Source: Pontibacter aquaedesilientis (GTDB lineage: Bacteria; Bacteroidota; Bacteroidia; Cytophagales; Hymenobacteraceae). Taken from it: DNA of 64,000 nt. Within the stretch, counting starts at the first letter, position 1, and every line of letters begins with the position of its first letter. The stretch is from NCBI RefSeq assembly GCF_014773225.1, contig NZ_JACXAJ010000003.1, forward strand, positions 1 through 64,000, given 5' to 3'. A program made the translations under genes and the position numbers. The notes below the pieces were generated by a model. The model did no database searches, had not been told where the DNA came from, and worked only from the letters and a program-made list of their open reading frames with translations. This document shows, piece by piece, positions 18,727 to 27,292 of the stretch.

Positions 18727-19124
18727 CCATCCATAACACTTATACCGGACAACTGCGCACTTCAGCTTGTCACCTCTCCTCCGGCAACACCGTTATTACC
18801 GATGCCCCCGTTGACAACAATGGCTTAGGCGAGGCATTTTCGCCTACGGACCTTGTGTGCGCCGCCCTGGGCAGTTGCATGATGACCATTATGGGTATTG
18901 TAGCCAACCGAAATGGTATTCAAATTGATGGCATGCAAATCGAGACTACCAAAATCATGTCTGCTGAGCCGCGACGCATTGCCGAGGTTGTGCTTAATTT
19001 CAGAATGCCTGCTAATCCTTACTCTGAAAAGGAGAAGGCTATGCTTGAAAATGCCGCCCGCACCTGCCCGGTGGCCCTGAGCCTTCACCCGGATGTCAAG
19101 CAGACAATAAACTTCCTGTATTAA
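18720..19124 (+). CDS. OsmC/Ohr-family peroxide-reducing protein
   Basis: The 134-residue protein belongs to the OsmC/Ohr family, thiol peroxidases that reduce organic hydroperoxides with two cysteines. Both are visible, in LVCAALGSCMMTIMG and ARTCPVALSLHPDV, with the family's GLGEAFSPTDLVCAALGSC core. The enzyme would be cytosolic. It diverges from the barrel protein and converges on ytxJ, another thiol-redox gene. Members vary in substrate; this one is closer to the general OsmC-like group than to Ohr. Confidence 0.88.
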   Translation: MATIHNTYTGQLRTSACHLSSGNTVITDAPVDNNGLGEAFSPTDLVCAALGSCMMTIMGIVANRNGIQIDGMQIETTKIMSAEPRRIAEVVLNFRMPANPYSEKEKAMLENAARTCPVALSLHPDVKQTINFLY

Positions 19125-19134
19125 CTCATTAAAG

Positions 19135-19180
19135 CAGCGTAGCCGCTATAAGAACGCGCTACGCTGTGATGTTTTTTTTG
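19135..19180 (+). terminator. Terminator of the OsmC gene overlapping the end of ytxJ
   Basis: The perfect stem CAGCGTAGC (19135-19143) / GCTACGCTG (19158-19166) is followed by a run of eight T. The right arm overlaps the stop codon of the convergent ytxJ gene. Confidence 0.8.
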
Positions 19181-19500
19181 AGCATGTCCAGGTTTATACC
19201 CAAATGCGATGCGTCATAAATGCACATGCCATCCTGAATTAACAGAATCTGGGGTGACTGATGCTGTACCTGAAATACCTCTGCTATCTCGTTTGACACA
19301 GGTCTATACCTGATCAGATCGAGATAGTAGGGCTTGATATGATCTAGCCCGGCTCCACCCCACTGGCGCTCCAGCCTGCTTTTGGCCGTTGAACTGATCG
19401 AGCAAGCTGTACTGTGCTTGAATATGACCACCGGAGTGCTTTTCGACTCTTCTATTACTGTTTCTAATTGCTCTGCACTCGTAAGCGGATGCCAATTCAT
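19159..19500 (-). CDS. ytxJ: Bacillithiol-system redox protein YtxJ
   Basis: The 113-residue protein has a thioredoxin-like fold of the YtxJ/DUF2847 family, monothiol bacilliredoxin-related proteins linked to bacillithiol. The conserved motif FKHSTACSIS carries the single active cysteine (C33), with the family's D-L-I-x-x-R-P-V-S-N-x-I-A segment and the SPQ cis-Pro region (HQSPQILLIQDG). Its presence suggests the organism uses bacillithiol, as many Bacteroidota do. It is followed downstream only by the OsmC terminator and preceded by two small exported proteins on the same strand, 14 bp away. Confidence 0.9.
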   Translation of the reverse strand: MNWHPLTSAEQLETVIEESKSTPVVIFKHSTACSISSTAKSRLERQWGGAGLDHIKPYYLDLIRYRPVSNEIAEVFQVQHQSPQILLIQDGMCIYDASHLGINLDMLKKNITA

Positions 19501-19513
19501 AAATGTCTTCTTT

Positions 19514-19873
19514 TTAGTTTACCGACTTCTTTTTACGGGATAGCCTGATTTTTTTTTCCCGTTTTGCCGGTGCCTGCTGGACAGATGCAGGGTCAGGGAC
19601 ATTGCCCGTACGCAGCAGCCTGGACCTGGAACGCGAGTTTGTCTTACCTGACTCTCCCTTCTTGAAGGTATAGGCCTCCATGTTCAGGTGCGTGTCTTTG
19701 TAAGCGGAGGTCTCTGTCTGGCTTGCCTCCCGCAGCGATTTCCTTTTTAACTGCTCGTGCCTGTCCACAGTTTTGTAACTGATCTGCCCCAAGGCAGGCC
19801 AGGCTGCCCAAAAACACAGACAGGTCAACACAACCAATCCTTTTGCCTGCTTGTCAAACTTCTGCTTCTTCAT
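19514..19873 (-). CDS. Small exported basic hypothetical protein
   Basis: The 119-residue frame has an N-terminal hydrophobic segment (GLVVLTCLCFWAAWPALG) suggesting a signal peptide, then a short charged chain rich in Lys, Arg and Ser ending in RKKKSVN. No domain is recognisable. It starts 54 bp after the small lipoprotein gene and ends 14 bp before ytxJ, so the three may form one transcript. Confidence is moderate because the protein is low in complexity. Confidence 0.55.
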   Translation of the reverse strand: MKKQKFDKQAKGLVVLTCLCFWAAWPALGQISYKTVDRHEQLKRKSLREASQTETSAYKDTHLNMEAYTFKKGESGKTNSRSRSRLLRTGNVPDPASVQQAPAKREKKIRLSRKKKSVN

Positions 19874-19927
19874 ACCACCTTTCCGTATACAGTTATTATA
19901 CTGAATTCAGGGGCGCTGGTTACTCCC

Positions 19928-20134
19928 CTAAAAAATCAGCCACCGCTTCTTCTTCACACGGCCATTCTTGTCCATATCCACCCGCACAGCTTCCAGGCCA
20001 TTGGCGTTCTTGCCTGACAACTTGGTCGTCTTCCCCGGCTTAGGGCAAGGTATCCCCTTGCGCTGACAACCTGTTCCCAGCAGCAGCGCCATACACAGCA
20101 GGGGTACTATCCAAAATTTAATTTTCTGCATCAC
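19928..20134 (-). CDS. Small lipoprotein, 68 residues
   Basis: The short frame has a clear lipoprotein signal, KIKFWIVPLLCMALLLGTGC, with Cys23 as the lipid-attachment site. The mature part is about 45 residues, basic (GKTTKLSGKNANGLEAVRVDMDKNGRVKKKRWLIF). The closing segment resembles small Bacteroidota lipoproteins of unknown function. It follows the fused E1 gene by 30 bp on the same strand. Confidence 0.6.
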   Translation of the reverse strand: MMQKIKFWIVPLLCMALLLGTGCQRKGIPCPKPGKTTKLSGKNANGLEAVRVDMDKNGRVKKKRWLIF

Positions 20135-20164
20135 GCTGCAAGTTATCTTACTCTATACAATGTT

Positions 20165-22144
20165 TTAAAATGCCATGATTCGCTCCACCTTCTCGCGCAG
20201 GCGCTGCTTTGGCAGGAACTCCTGTTCCAACGGCGGCGCAAACGGCACGGCCGTGTCCAGGCTCGCCACCCGAGTTACCGGCCCATCGAGCAGCTCGAAA
20301 CAGTTCTCGCCGATCCAGGCTGATATTTCGCCGCCTATGCCGCCGGTCATAGTGTCTTCGTGCAGCACGATCACGCGGCCGGTACGGGCTACGGTTTCGC
20401 GCACGGCCTCTTTGTCCCAAGGCAGCAGCGAACGCAGGTCCAGTATATCGAAACTGATGTCGGTCATCTCCTGCTGCAGTTGCTTGGCCCAGTGCACGCC
20501 CATACCATAGGTGATAATGGAAATATCAGACCCCTCGGTTACCAATTTGGCTTTGCCGATCTCAATGGTATAGTAGTCATCCGGAATCTCCTGCGAGATG
20601 GAGCGGTAGAGCAATTTGTGCTCAAAGTACATAACAGGGTTTGGATCTTCGATGGCCGCATTCAGCAGACCTTTAGCATCATAAGGCGAAGACGGATATA
20701 CGATTTTCAGACCCGGAGTATGGAAGAACCACGCTTCATTGCTCTGCGAGTGAAACGGACCTGCTGCGGTACCGGCACCTGTTGGCATGCGCACCACCAC
20801 ATCGGCGTTCTGGCCCCAACGGTAATGGCTCTTGGCAAGGTTGTTCACGATCTGGTTAAAACCGCAGCTCACAAAATCGGCAAACTGCATCTCAACCATG
20901 CTTTTCTTGCCTTTAATGGACATGCCCAATCCTATCCCTAGTATAGCCGACTCGCAAAGCGGTGTATTGCGCACACGTTCCTTACCGAATTTGTCTACAA
21001 AGCCCTCTGTTATTTTGAACACGCCACCGTACTCGGCAATGTCCTGCCCCATCAGCACGAGCTCCGGGTAACGTTCCATGCTTTGGCGCAGTCCGTCCGA
21101 AATAGCGTCTACATAGCGCTTCTCTGTTTTGGCATCTGTGGCTGGCTTGATTACTTCCTGCTCGAAAGGACGGTACATGTCCTCCAGCTCCTCCTGGCGA
21201 TTGACTTCCGGCATTGGGGTTTCAAAGGCAGTCTGCAGCCCTTCCTCAATCTCAGCCTTTATCTCTTCGCGTATTCCTTCTATGGCTTTGGGCGTCAGAA
21301 TCACTTCGTCGAGCAAATACTTCTCAAAGTTCTCCACCGGATCCTTCTTAGCCCACTTCTCAAACAGCTCCTGCGGCACATACTTGGTACCGCTGGCCTC
21401 CTCATGCCCACGCATGCGGAAAGTAATTGCCTCGATCAGCATCGGGCGCGGATTCTTGCGCATGCTGTAGGCAGCCTGTCGCACGGTGTCGTATACCTCC
21501 ACAATATTGTTGCCATCGATCTGGAGGGCGTCTATACCGTAGGCCGGACCTTTGTCGGTGAAGTGCTTGAACTTGAATTGCTCGTTACTCGGCGTAGACA
21601 AACCGTAGCCGTTGTTCTCGATCATGAATATAACCGGCAGGTTCCAGACAGCCGCCACATTGAGCGCCTCATGGAAGTCGCCTTCGGAGGCACCGCCGTC
21701 ACCGCTGAATACCAGCGCCACCTTCTCTTTGTTATCCAGCAGATCCGCCAGGGCTATACCATCGGCCACGGCCAGCTGCGGACCCAAATGCGAGATCATG
21801 CCCACAATGTGGTGCTCATTGGAGCCAAAATGAAAAGAACGGTCACGCCCCTTCGTAAAGCCGGTTTTCTTGCCCTGAAACTGCGCAAAGAGTCTGTCCA
21901 AAGGCACCTCGCGGCTCGTGAATACTCCCAGGTTGCGGTGCAGCGGCAGGATATACTCATCTGACTCGAGGGCCATAACGGAGCCTACCGAGATAGCCTC
22001 CTGGCCTATACCTGAGAACCACTTGCTCACCTTGCCCTGGCGCAGCAGCACCAGCATGCGTTCTTCGATCATGCGTGGCTTCAGAATGCCTTTGTATAAT
22101 GCGATCAGTTCGTCGTCAGAGTATTCTTTGCGGTTATAGTTCAT
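20165..22144 (-). CDS. 2-oxoisovalerate (branched-chain 2-oxoacid) dehydrogenase E1, fused alpha-beta subunits
   Basis: The 659-residue protein joins the E1-alpha domain (1 to about 330) and the E1-beta domain (about 345-659) of a thiamine-diphosphate 2-oxoacid dehydrogenase. The TPP motif is complete: GDG at 148-150 and NN at 177-178. The beta part starts with EKRYVDAISDGLRQSMERYPELVLMGQDIAEYGG. Substrates are probably branched-chain 2-oxoacids, though a pyruvate role cannot be excluded. E2 (lipoylated) and E3 are not in the window. The fused E1 is common in Bacteroidota. It needs lipoate made by LipA, 2.4 kb away. No promoter of the standard type is obvious upstream. Confidence 0.9.
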   Translation of the reverse strand: MNYNRKEYSDDELIALYKGILKPRMIEERMLVLLRQGKVSKWFSGIGQEAISVGSVMALESDEYILPLHRNLGVFTSREVPLDRLFAQFQGKKTGFTKGRDRSFHFGSNEHHIVGMISHLGPQLAVADGIALADLLDNKEKVALVFSGDGGASEGDFHEALNVAAVWNLPVIFMIENNGYGLSTPSNEQFKFKHFTDKGPAYGIDALQIDGNNIVEVYDTVRQAAYSMRKNPRPMLIEAITFRMRGHEEASGTKYVPQELFEKWAKKDPVENFEKYLLDEVILTPKAIEGIREEIKAEIEEGLQTAFETPMPEVNRQEELEDMYRPFEQEVIKPATDAKTEKRYVDAISDGLRQSMERYPELVLMGQDIAEYGGVFKITEGFVDKFGKERVRNTPLCESAILGIGLGMSIKGKKSMVEMQFADFVSCGFNQIVNNLAKSHYRWGQNADVVVRMPTGAGTAAGPFHSQSNEAWFFHTPGLKIVYPSSPYDAKGLLNAAIEDPNPVMYFEHKLLYRSISQEIPDDYYTIEIGKAKLVTEGSDISIITYGMGVHWAKQLQQEMTDISFDILDLRSLLPWDKEAVRETVARTGRVIVLHEDTMTGGIGGEISAWIGENCFELLDGPVTRVASLDTAVPFAPPLEQEFLPKQRLREKVERIMAF

Positions 22145-22430
22145 CTTATTGACAGGGAAATTCGTTGTGGTATGGCAGCAGAACGTTTGCTTTCGCCGCT
22201 AATTATGGTGCTAATTTATAAATTTGTTCGGTACTTCGTGTCTTAACGGCCCGACATACGCAACATGCGGCGTCCGAAAGCCCGTAAAGAAAGCAAAAGC
22301 TACATAAAACCTGTCAGGCCTGCAAGTATTTGCCGGTTTTGGTAGAACAGGGCTCCAAGTATACCTGTTGAAAAAAATAACAGGGAAAAATCAGGCAACA
22401 TGGGTTGTCACCTTAAAAGAGAAGAAGATT

Positions 22431-23696
22431 ATGATACAGTTCGAGGAATTTACGCTGGATAACGGCCTGCGGGTGATCGTACACGAAGACCATACCTCGC
22501 CTATGGCCGTGCTGAATGTGCTTTATGACGTGGGATCCCGTGACGAGGAAGAACAGCACACGGGTTTTGCACACCTGTTTGAACACCTGATGTTCAGCGG
22601 CTCCAAACACATCCCGGTATACGATGAGCCCCTGCAGCGCGTGGGTGGCGAGAACAATGCATTTACAAGTCCTGATATCACCAATTACTACCTGTCGCTG
22701 CCGGCCCAGAACATAGAAACCGGTTTTTGGCTGGAGTCGGACCGCATGCTGGATCTGGCTTTTAGCGAGCACGGCCTGGAAGTGCAGCGCAAAGTGGTCG
22801 TAGAGGAGTTTAAGCAAAACTACCTCAACCAGCCCTATGGCGACGTGTGGCTGAAGCTTCGTCCGCTCGCCTATGAGCAGCACCCATACAAGTGGGCTAC
22901 CATCGGCAAGGAGATTGCGCACATCGAAGACGCGACCATGGACATCGTGAAAGCGTTCCACAGGAAACATTACTCCCCGAGCAATGCCGTGCTGGTGGTA
23001 GCCGGAAATATCACTTTTGACCAGGCAAAGGAGTTGACCGAAAAATGGTTTGGCCCTATACCTGCCGGCGAGAAGTACGAGCGTGCTATACCTAATGAGC
23101 CAAAGCAGCAGGCCCCGCGTGTGCTCGAAACAAGCGCCGATGTGCCTTTGAGCGCCATCTACAAAGCCTACCACATGCCAAGCCGCACGCACGAAGACTA
23201 CTATGCCGTCGACCTGATCAGCGACATTCTGGGTCGTGGCAAGTCCTCGCGCCTGTATGAGCAACTGGTAAAAGAGCAGAAGCTATTCAACTCCATCGCG
23301 GCCTCCGTGACGGGCTCCATCGAGCCGGGCTTGCTGATCATCCAAGGCAAACTCAACGAAGGGGTGGACATTTACGAAGCCAATCGTGCTATTGAGGCAA
23401 TCAATCAAGAGCTGATGGAGAAACTGGTGGACGAGGAAGAGCTGAATAAAGTGAAGAACCAAGCCGAGACCTCACTGGTATTCTCTGAGATCGAGCTCCT
23501 GAACCGCGCCATGAATCTGGCCTATGGTAAGCTGCTGGGCGACGCCAATTTCGTGAACACCGAAGGTGAGAAGATACAGGCCGTCACGCCGCAGGACATC
23601 CTGCGCTGCGCCAAAGAGGTGCTCGACCCGAACAATTGCTCCACGTTGCTTTACAAGGCAGAGAAGAAAGAGAAACCAATGGAGCAGGAGGCCTAG
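22431..23696 (+). CDS. M16-family zinc metallopeptidase
   Basis: The product (421 residues from the ATG at 22431) is a single-unit M16B peptidase. The inverted zinc motif H48-L-F-E51-H52 is present, with the downstream glutamate in VVVEEFKQNY, and the C-terminal M16 half with R/Y-type substrate residues (SSRLYEQLVKEQKLFNSIAASV). I prefer 22431 to an upstream ATG at 22368 because of the AAAGAGAAGAAG purine stretch just before it and because homologues begin with xFExFTLxNGLRVI. Many Bacteroidota have a second, often inactive, M16 gene next to it; here the next gene is a lipoprotein instead. Confidence 0.9.
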   Translation: MIQFEEFTLDNGLRVIVHEDHTSPMAVLNVLYDVGSRDEEEQHTGFAHLFEHLMFSGSKHIPVYDEPLQRVGGENNAFTSPDITNYYLSLPAQNIETGFWLESDRMLDLAFSEHGLEVQRKVVVEEFKQNYLNQPYGDVWLKLRPLAYEQHPYKWATIGKEIAHIEDATMDIVKAFHRKHYSPSNAVLVVAGNITFDQAKELTEKWFGPIPAGEKYERAIPNEPKQQAPRVLETSADVPLSAIYKAYHMPSRTHEDYYAVDLISDILGRGKSSRLYEQLVKEQKLFNSIAASVTGSIEPGLLIIQGKLNEGVDIYEANRAIEAINQELMEKLVDEEELNKVKNQAETSLVFSEIELLNRAMNLAYGKLLGDANFVNTEGEKIQAVTPQDILRCAKEVLDPNNCSTLLYKAEKKEKPMEQEA

Positions 23697-23724
23697 GTTA
23701 GGTATAAGCTCTATGATTTGGAAG

Positions 23725-23760
23725 CGGCTGTGGTGCGAACTATAGCCGTTTTTATTTTTT
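23725..23760 (+). terminator. Terminator after M16 peptidase
   Basis: The stem CGGCTGTG / TATAGCCG (23725-23732 and 23741-23748, two G-T pairs) is followed by TTTTTATTTTTT. Confidence 0.65.
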
Positions 23761-23829
23761 AGGTATAGCCCTGCAACCATTTGGTCTTCGAGGGGGTCAA
23801 TCATGTAGACAGTGTATCTTCTATACCTT

Positions 23830-24318
23830 ATGAAAAAACTTCTCCCCTTACTCCTTGGCATTACCCTAACCTTGATGGGCTGCGACAAGGACGACTGTAA
23901 CCCAGCCCGAAACAGCAGCAGTTTTGAATCGAACAAATCCATTGCGGTACACTACAACGGAGACGCCCAGCAGGATTACTATCACGTGGTGAACGGGGAA
24001 AACCTTGTATTTAGTTACAGCCATGTAGCCCCGGAATGCGAAAACACCATGGATGATGAATGGGGCTATACCCTGACCTTTGAAGTGGGAAAAGACGCGA
24101 CAACTTTTCGGTTCGAAGGGGCCGAGCTTCCCATTGCCAAAGGTTTTTACCAAGAATGGGGTGCGTGGGTAAGCAGTAACACCCACCCGTTAGACGGCGG
24201 TCTGATAGAAGGCACCAAAATGGCAGACGGCAAATGGCGTGTGAAGGCCGATGTCACTGCGCAAGCTTCAACTGGAAGCGCCAAACGGATAACATTTGAT
24301 ACGGTGTTCCAAAAGTAG
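23830..24318 (+). CDS. Hypothetical lipoprotein
   Basis: From the ATG at 23830 the product is 162 residues with a lipoprotein signal MKKLLPLLLGITLTLMGC. The mature part is acidic and beta-rich (SFESNKSIAVHYNGDAQQDYYHVVNG), with a pattern like a small calycin/beta-sandwich periplasmic domain, but I do not recognise a family. An ATG 18 bp upstream (23812) is in frame but would spoil the signal peptide. It stands alone. Confidence 0.65.
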   Translation: MKKLLPLLLGITLTLMGCDKDDCNPARNSSSFESNKSIAVHYNGDAQQDYYHVVNGENLVFSYSHVAPECENTMDDEWGYTLTFEVGKDATTFRFEGAELPIAKGFYQEWGAWVSSNTHPLDGGLIEGTKMADGKWRVKADVTAQASTGSAKRITFDTVFQK

Positions 24319-24348
24319 TATCGCGATTCCAACAGTGCTGCTACAGCA

Positions 24349-24364
24349 TATACCTATAGGTATA
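24349..24364. repeat. 16-bp perfect palindrome of two heptamers
   Basis: TATACCTATAGGTATA is a perfect palindrome made of two converging copies of the abundant heptamer. It lies in the gap between the hypothetical lipoprotein and the MarR promoter. A 9-bp-arm hairpin, GTCAGGACA / TGTCCTGAC, follows at 24386-24413 without a T-run. Confidence 0.7.
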
Positions 24365-24518
24365 AGCCGCGTTCCGTTTTCTCCTGTCAGGACAAGGCGC
24401 ACCCTGTCCTGACCATATACGAATACCCAATCCTACAAATCCTTCAATCTTGAAAATACTTGGAATAGGAACCCTATGTATAGATACAGATAAGCTTTCC
24501 GAAACTTTTACGCCTCAA

Positions 24519-24551
24519 TATTTGTATATACAAACAACAACTTTACCTTTG
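24519..24551 (+). promoter_or_regulatory. marR promoter with overlapping operator
   Basis: TTG (24522-24524), 19-bp spacer and TACCTTTG (24544-24551) form a perfect Bacteroidota promoter. The palindrome TATTTGT-ATAT-ACAAACA (24519-24536) covers the -33 element, so binding there would block transcription. The same palindrome recurs at 25037-25054. Confidence 0.8.
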
Positions 24552-24568
24552 CACTTATAAACAGCCCT

Positions 24569-25018
24569 ATGCGTATAGAAGACGAAATACAGCAGAAAGA
24601 CTTCAAGGACGACCACCGTCGCATGGTAGTCAATCTGTTGTTCACGAACAACTGGCTGAATCAGCAGTTCATCCCTTTCTTCAAGCAGTTTGGGCTCACG
24701 CTGCAGCAGCATAATGTGTTGAGCATTGTGCGGGGCCAGCACCATAAGCCGGTTTGTTTTGGAGAGGTGCAGGAACGCATGGTAGACCGAAATTCCAACG
24801 TAACCCGCCTCGTGGACAAGCTGATCGAGAAAGGTTATGTGACGCGTGACATCTGCCAGGCAAATCGCCGCATGATCGAGTTAAGGCTGACCTCTGCAGG
24901 TAAGGATTTGTTAAGTCAGATAGATGAGCAGATGCCTGCCTTTTTCCAGCGTTTTCATAACCTGACGCAGGAAGAGGCCGTTTTAGTAAGCAACTTGCTC
25001 GACAAGCTCAGGGGCTGA
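24569..25018 (+). CDS. MarR-family transcriptional regulator
   Basis: The 149-residue protein is a winged-helix MarR repressor, with the recognition region ERMVDRNSNVTRLVDKLIEKGYVTRDICQANRR-like and an N- and C-terminal dimer region. It contains Cys72-like residues (HKPVCFGEVQ) that could sense electrophiles, as in OhrR-type members, but this is inference. An operator palindrome overlaps its own promoter and another lies in the 56-bp gap before the aldo/keto reductase gene, so it very likely controls itself and the two enzymes downstream. Confidence 0.88.
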   Translation: MRIEDEIQQKDFKDDHRRMVVNLLFTNNWLNQQFIPFFKQFGLTLQQHNVLSIVRGQHHKPVCFGEVQERMVDRNSNVTRLVDKLIEKGYVTRDICQANRRMIELRLTSAGKDLLSQIDEQMPAFFQRFHNLTQEEAVLVSNLLDKLRG

Positions 25019-25036
25019 GCTATTTTTTTATCCTAA

Positions 25037-25054
25037 TATTTGTATGCACAAATA
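25037..25054 (+). promoter_or_regulatory. Second MarR operator palindrome
   Basis: TATTTGT-ATGC-ACAAATA is a perfect inverted repeat (7-bp arms, 4-bp spacer), matching the one at 24519-24536 in arms and spacing. It lies 20 bp upstream of the aldo/keto reductase ATG. Confidence 0.75.
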
Positions 25055-25074
25055 ATGTACAAACTAAGATATTC

Positions 25075-25899
25075 ATGAAGAACATCACTATAAAAGAAGC
25101 TTCTATACCTGCTCTAGGTTTGGGCACGTTTCAGTTAACCGATGATGTAGCCCGTGAGATTACAGCCGCTGCCATATCGGATGGCTACCGCCACATCGAT
25201 ACGGCACAGATCTACCAGAACGAGGCGGGTGTAGGGGCAGCCATCAAGGATTCAGGTATAGCCCGTGATGAGATTTTTCTGACGACAAAAGTTTTCCGGG
25301 AAAGCCTTTATAAAAAAGACTTCCTGCCATCGGTGGAGGAAAGCTTGCGCAAACTCAAGACTGATTATGTGGACCTGTTGCTCATCCACTGGCCCAATCG
25401 CAACGTGCCGGTAAACGAGTACATGGACCAACTGATGGAGGCGCAGCGCAAAGGATACACCAAGTACATTGGCGTGAGCAACCACCCGACTGCCCTGCTT
25501 GACGAAGTGCTGGCCACAGGTGCCGACATTATCACCAATCAGGTAGAGTATCACCCGCTGATCAACCAGACCAAGCTCTATACCTACCTGCGTAAGCACA
25601 ATATTTCTCTGACTGCCTACAGCCCGATCGCACAAGGCAAAGTGCTCGACAATCCGGTTCTCAAAGCTATTGGCGAAAAATATGGCAAGAACGAAGTGCA
25701 AGTATCACTGCGCTGGCTAATTCAGCAAGACGGCGTGCTGGCTATACCTAGGACATCCAAAGTGGAGCGCCTCAAAGACAATATCAACATCTTCGACTTT
25801 GAGCTATCAGCAGAGGATGTCGCCCAGATTGATCAGTTGAAAAAAGACAATCAGCGTGTCGTGAATCCGCCTTTTGCTCCCGACTGGGACATTATTTAA
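25075..25899 (+). CDS. Aldo/keto reductase
   Basis: The 274-residue enzyme belongs to the AKR superfamily, close to the 2,5-diketo-D-gluconate reductase / plant-type AKR5 group. The catalytic tetrad is visible: D42 (HIDTAQIYQNE), Y47, K72 (LTTKVF) and H105 (LLLIHWPN). The NADPH-binding C-terminal segment IPRTSKVERLKDNINIFDFEL is present. It should reduce reactive carbonyls in the cytosol. It sits between the MarR regulator and an Old Yellow Enzyme, so a role in electrophile detoxification is likely. Confidence 0.9.
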   Translation: MKNITIKEASIPALGLGTFQLTDDVAREITAAAISDGYRHIDTAQIYQNEAGVGAAIKDSGIARDEIFLTTKVFRESLYKKDFLPSVEESLRKLKTDYVDLLLIHWPNRNVPVNEYMDQLMEAQRKGYTKYIGVSNHPTALLDEVLATGADIITNQVEYHPLINQTKLYTYLRKHNISLTAYSPIAQGKVLDNPVLKAIGEKYGKNEVQVSLRWLIQQDGVLAIPRTSKVERLKDNINIFDFELSAEDVAQIDQLKKDNQRVVNPPFAPDWDII

Positions 25900-25902
25900 T
25901 TA

Positions 25903-25984
25903 AGAATTACGAATTAAAAATGAGGAAGACGGTGCAGGCAGGATAACTCCTAAACTTTCTAACTCTCTAACTTTCAAACTACAA
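25903..25984 (+). repeat. Low-complexity intergenic tract upstream of the OYE gene
   Basis: The tract has AATTAAGAATTACGAATTAAAA followed by a degenerate AACTTTCT/AACTCTCT octamer run ending next to the start codon. Very similar runs precede other genes here (35284-35316). It is of the kind common in Bacteroidota intergenic DNA. Confidence 0.6.
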
Positions 25985-25986
25985 TT

Positions 25987-27087
25987 ATGTCACAACCACT
26001 TTTAAGACCGATAAAACTCAACGATTTAGAACTGAATAACCGCGTGATCATGGCACCCATGACGCGTAGCCGTGCCGCCAATGAGGGCAATGTGCCAAAC
26101 GACCTGATGGTGACCTATTATGCCCAGCGCGCCAGTGCGGGATTGATTATATCGGAAGGTACACAGATTTCAGAGCAAGCCGTGGGCTACATCAACACGC
26201 CCGGCATGTATAGCCAAGAACAGGTAGCCGGCTGGAAAAAGGTTACTGCTGCGGTGCACGCCGAGGGCGGAAAGATTTTCGCACAGCTGTGGCACGTAGG
26301 TCGTATGTCGCACCCAGATTTCCATAACGGTGAATTCCCAGTGGCTCCTTCGGCCATTAACCCGAACGACCAGTCTTATACCCCGCAGGGTTTCAAGAAA
26401 ACCGTAACGCCGCGTGCCCTCACTATACCTGAAATCAAGCAGATTGTGCAGGACTACAAGGCCGCTGCTAAAAACGCCATGGACGCGGGCTTTGACGGGG
26501 TGGAGATTCACTCCTCAAATGGCTATCTGCTGCACCAGTTCTTCAATGCCACGTCCAACATCCGCACCGATGAGTATGGCGGCTCGATAGAGAACAGAGC
26601 CCGCATCTTGTTTGAAGTGATTGAGGCGATCCAGGAAGTGATGCCGATAGAGCGTGTAGGCGTGCGTCTGAACCCAAGTCTGCACGGCATTTTCGGGATG
26701 ACGATGGACGAGGAAACCATTCCGACCTTCGATTACATCATCGAAAAACTCAACAACTACAAGCTGTCGTACCTGCACCTATCGGAGCCTTTCAATGACG
26801 TGAGCGCTATACCTTATGCCGAGCAAAACATTGCCAAACGCTACCGCCCGATCTACAAAGGCAGTCTGATCATCAATGCAGGCTTCACGCAGGAAAGAGG
26901 CAATGCCGTAATTGAGGCCGGAGAAGCCGACATGGTGGCTTTCGGTGTGCCGTTTATCGCCAACCCAGACCTGCCGGAGCGTTTCCGCCAAAATGAAGAA
27001 CTGCAGGAAGCCGACAAGAACACATTTTACTCACCTGGCGCCGAAGGCTATATCGATTATCCTTCCCTTGTGGAAGCTAAGGCCTAA
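25987..27087 (+). CDS. Alkene reductase, Old Yellow Enzyme family (NemA-like)
   Basis: The 366-residue FMN enzyme reduces activated C=C bonds of quinones, maleimides and nitro compounds with NADPH. OYE signatures are clear: NRVIMAPMTRSRA near the start, FAQLWHVGRMSH, and the substrate-binding H175/N178 pair in DGVEIHSSNGYL followed by RTDEYGGSIENRAR. The usual NG pair after H is replaced by SSN, a small departure. It is 87 bp downstream of the aldo/keto reductase, within the MarR locus, and its role is probably electrophile detoxification. Confidence 0.92.
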   Translation: MSQPLLRPIKLNDLELNNRVIMAPMTRSRAANEGNVPNDLMVTYYAQRASAGLIISEGTQISEQAVGYINTPGMYSQEQVAGWKKVTAAVHAEGGKIFAQLWHVGRMSHPDFHNGEFPVAPSAINPNDQSYTPQGFKKTVTPRALTIPEIKQIVQDYKAAAKNAMDAGFDGVEIHSSNGYLLHQFFNATSNIRTDEYGGSIENRARILFEVIEAIQEVMPIERVGVRLNPSLHGIFGMTMDEETIPTFDYIIEKLNNYKLSYLHLSEPFNDVSAIPYAEQNIAKRYRPIYKGSLIINAGFTQERGNAVIEAGEADMVAFGVPFIANPDLPERFRQNEELQEADKNTFYSPGAEGYIDYPSLVEAKA

Positions 27088-27292
27088 GCCGAAGGCGCTT
27101 TTCCATATATACCTGTATACAGCCAGCTGCCCTCACCGGCGGCTGGCTGTTGCTTTTTAAACCTTTCTGTCTTGTTTGAGTCAATTGCCTGAAAATTGCG
27201 CCACCATGTAGTGCCAAAAGCGTAAAAGCGGCTATATTTACTTTTTATACCTGTGTCTATATAGGGCAGGCGCTATACCGTCCATACAAATT

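Noticed and set aside
20360-21964. Long plus-strand frames opposite the E1 gene
   Set aside because: The minus-strand E1 has complete family motifs; the opposite frames have none.
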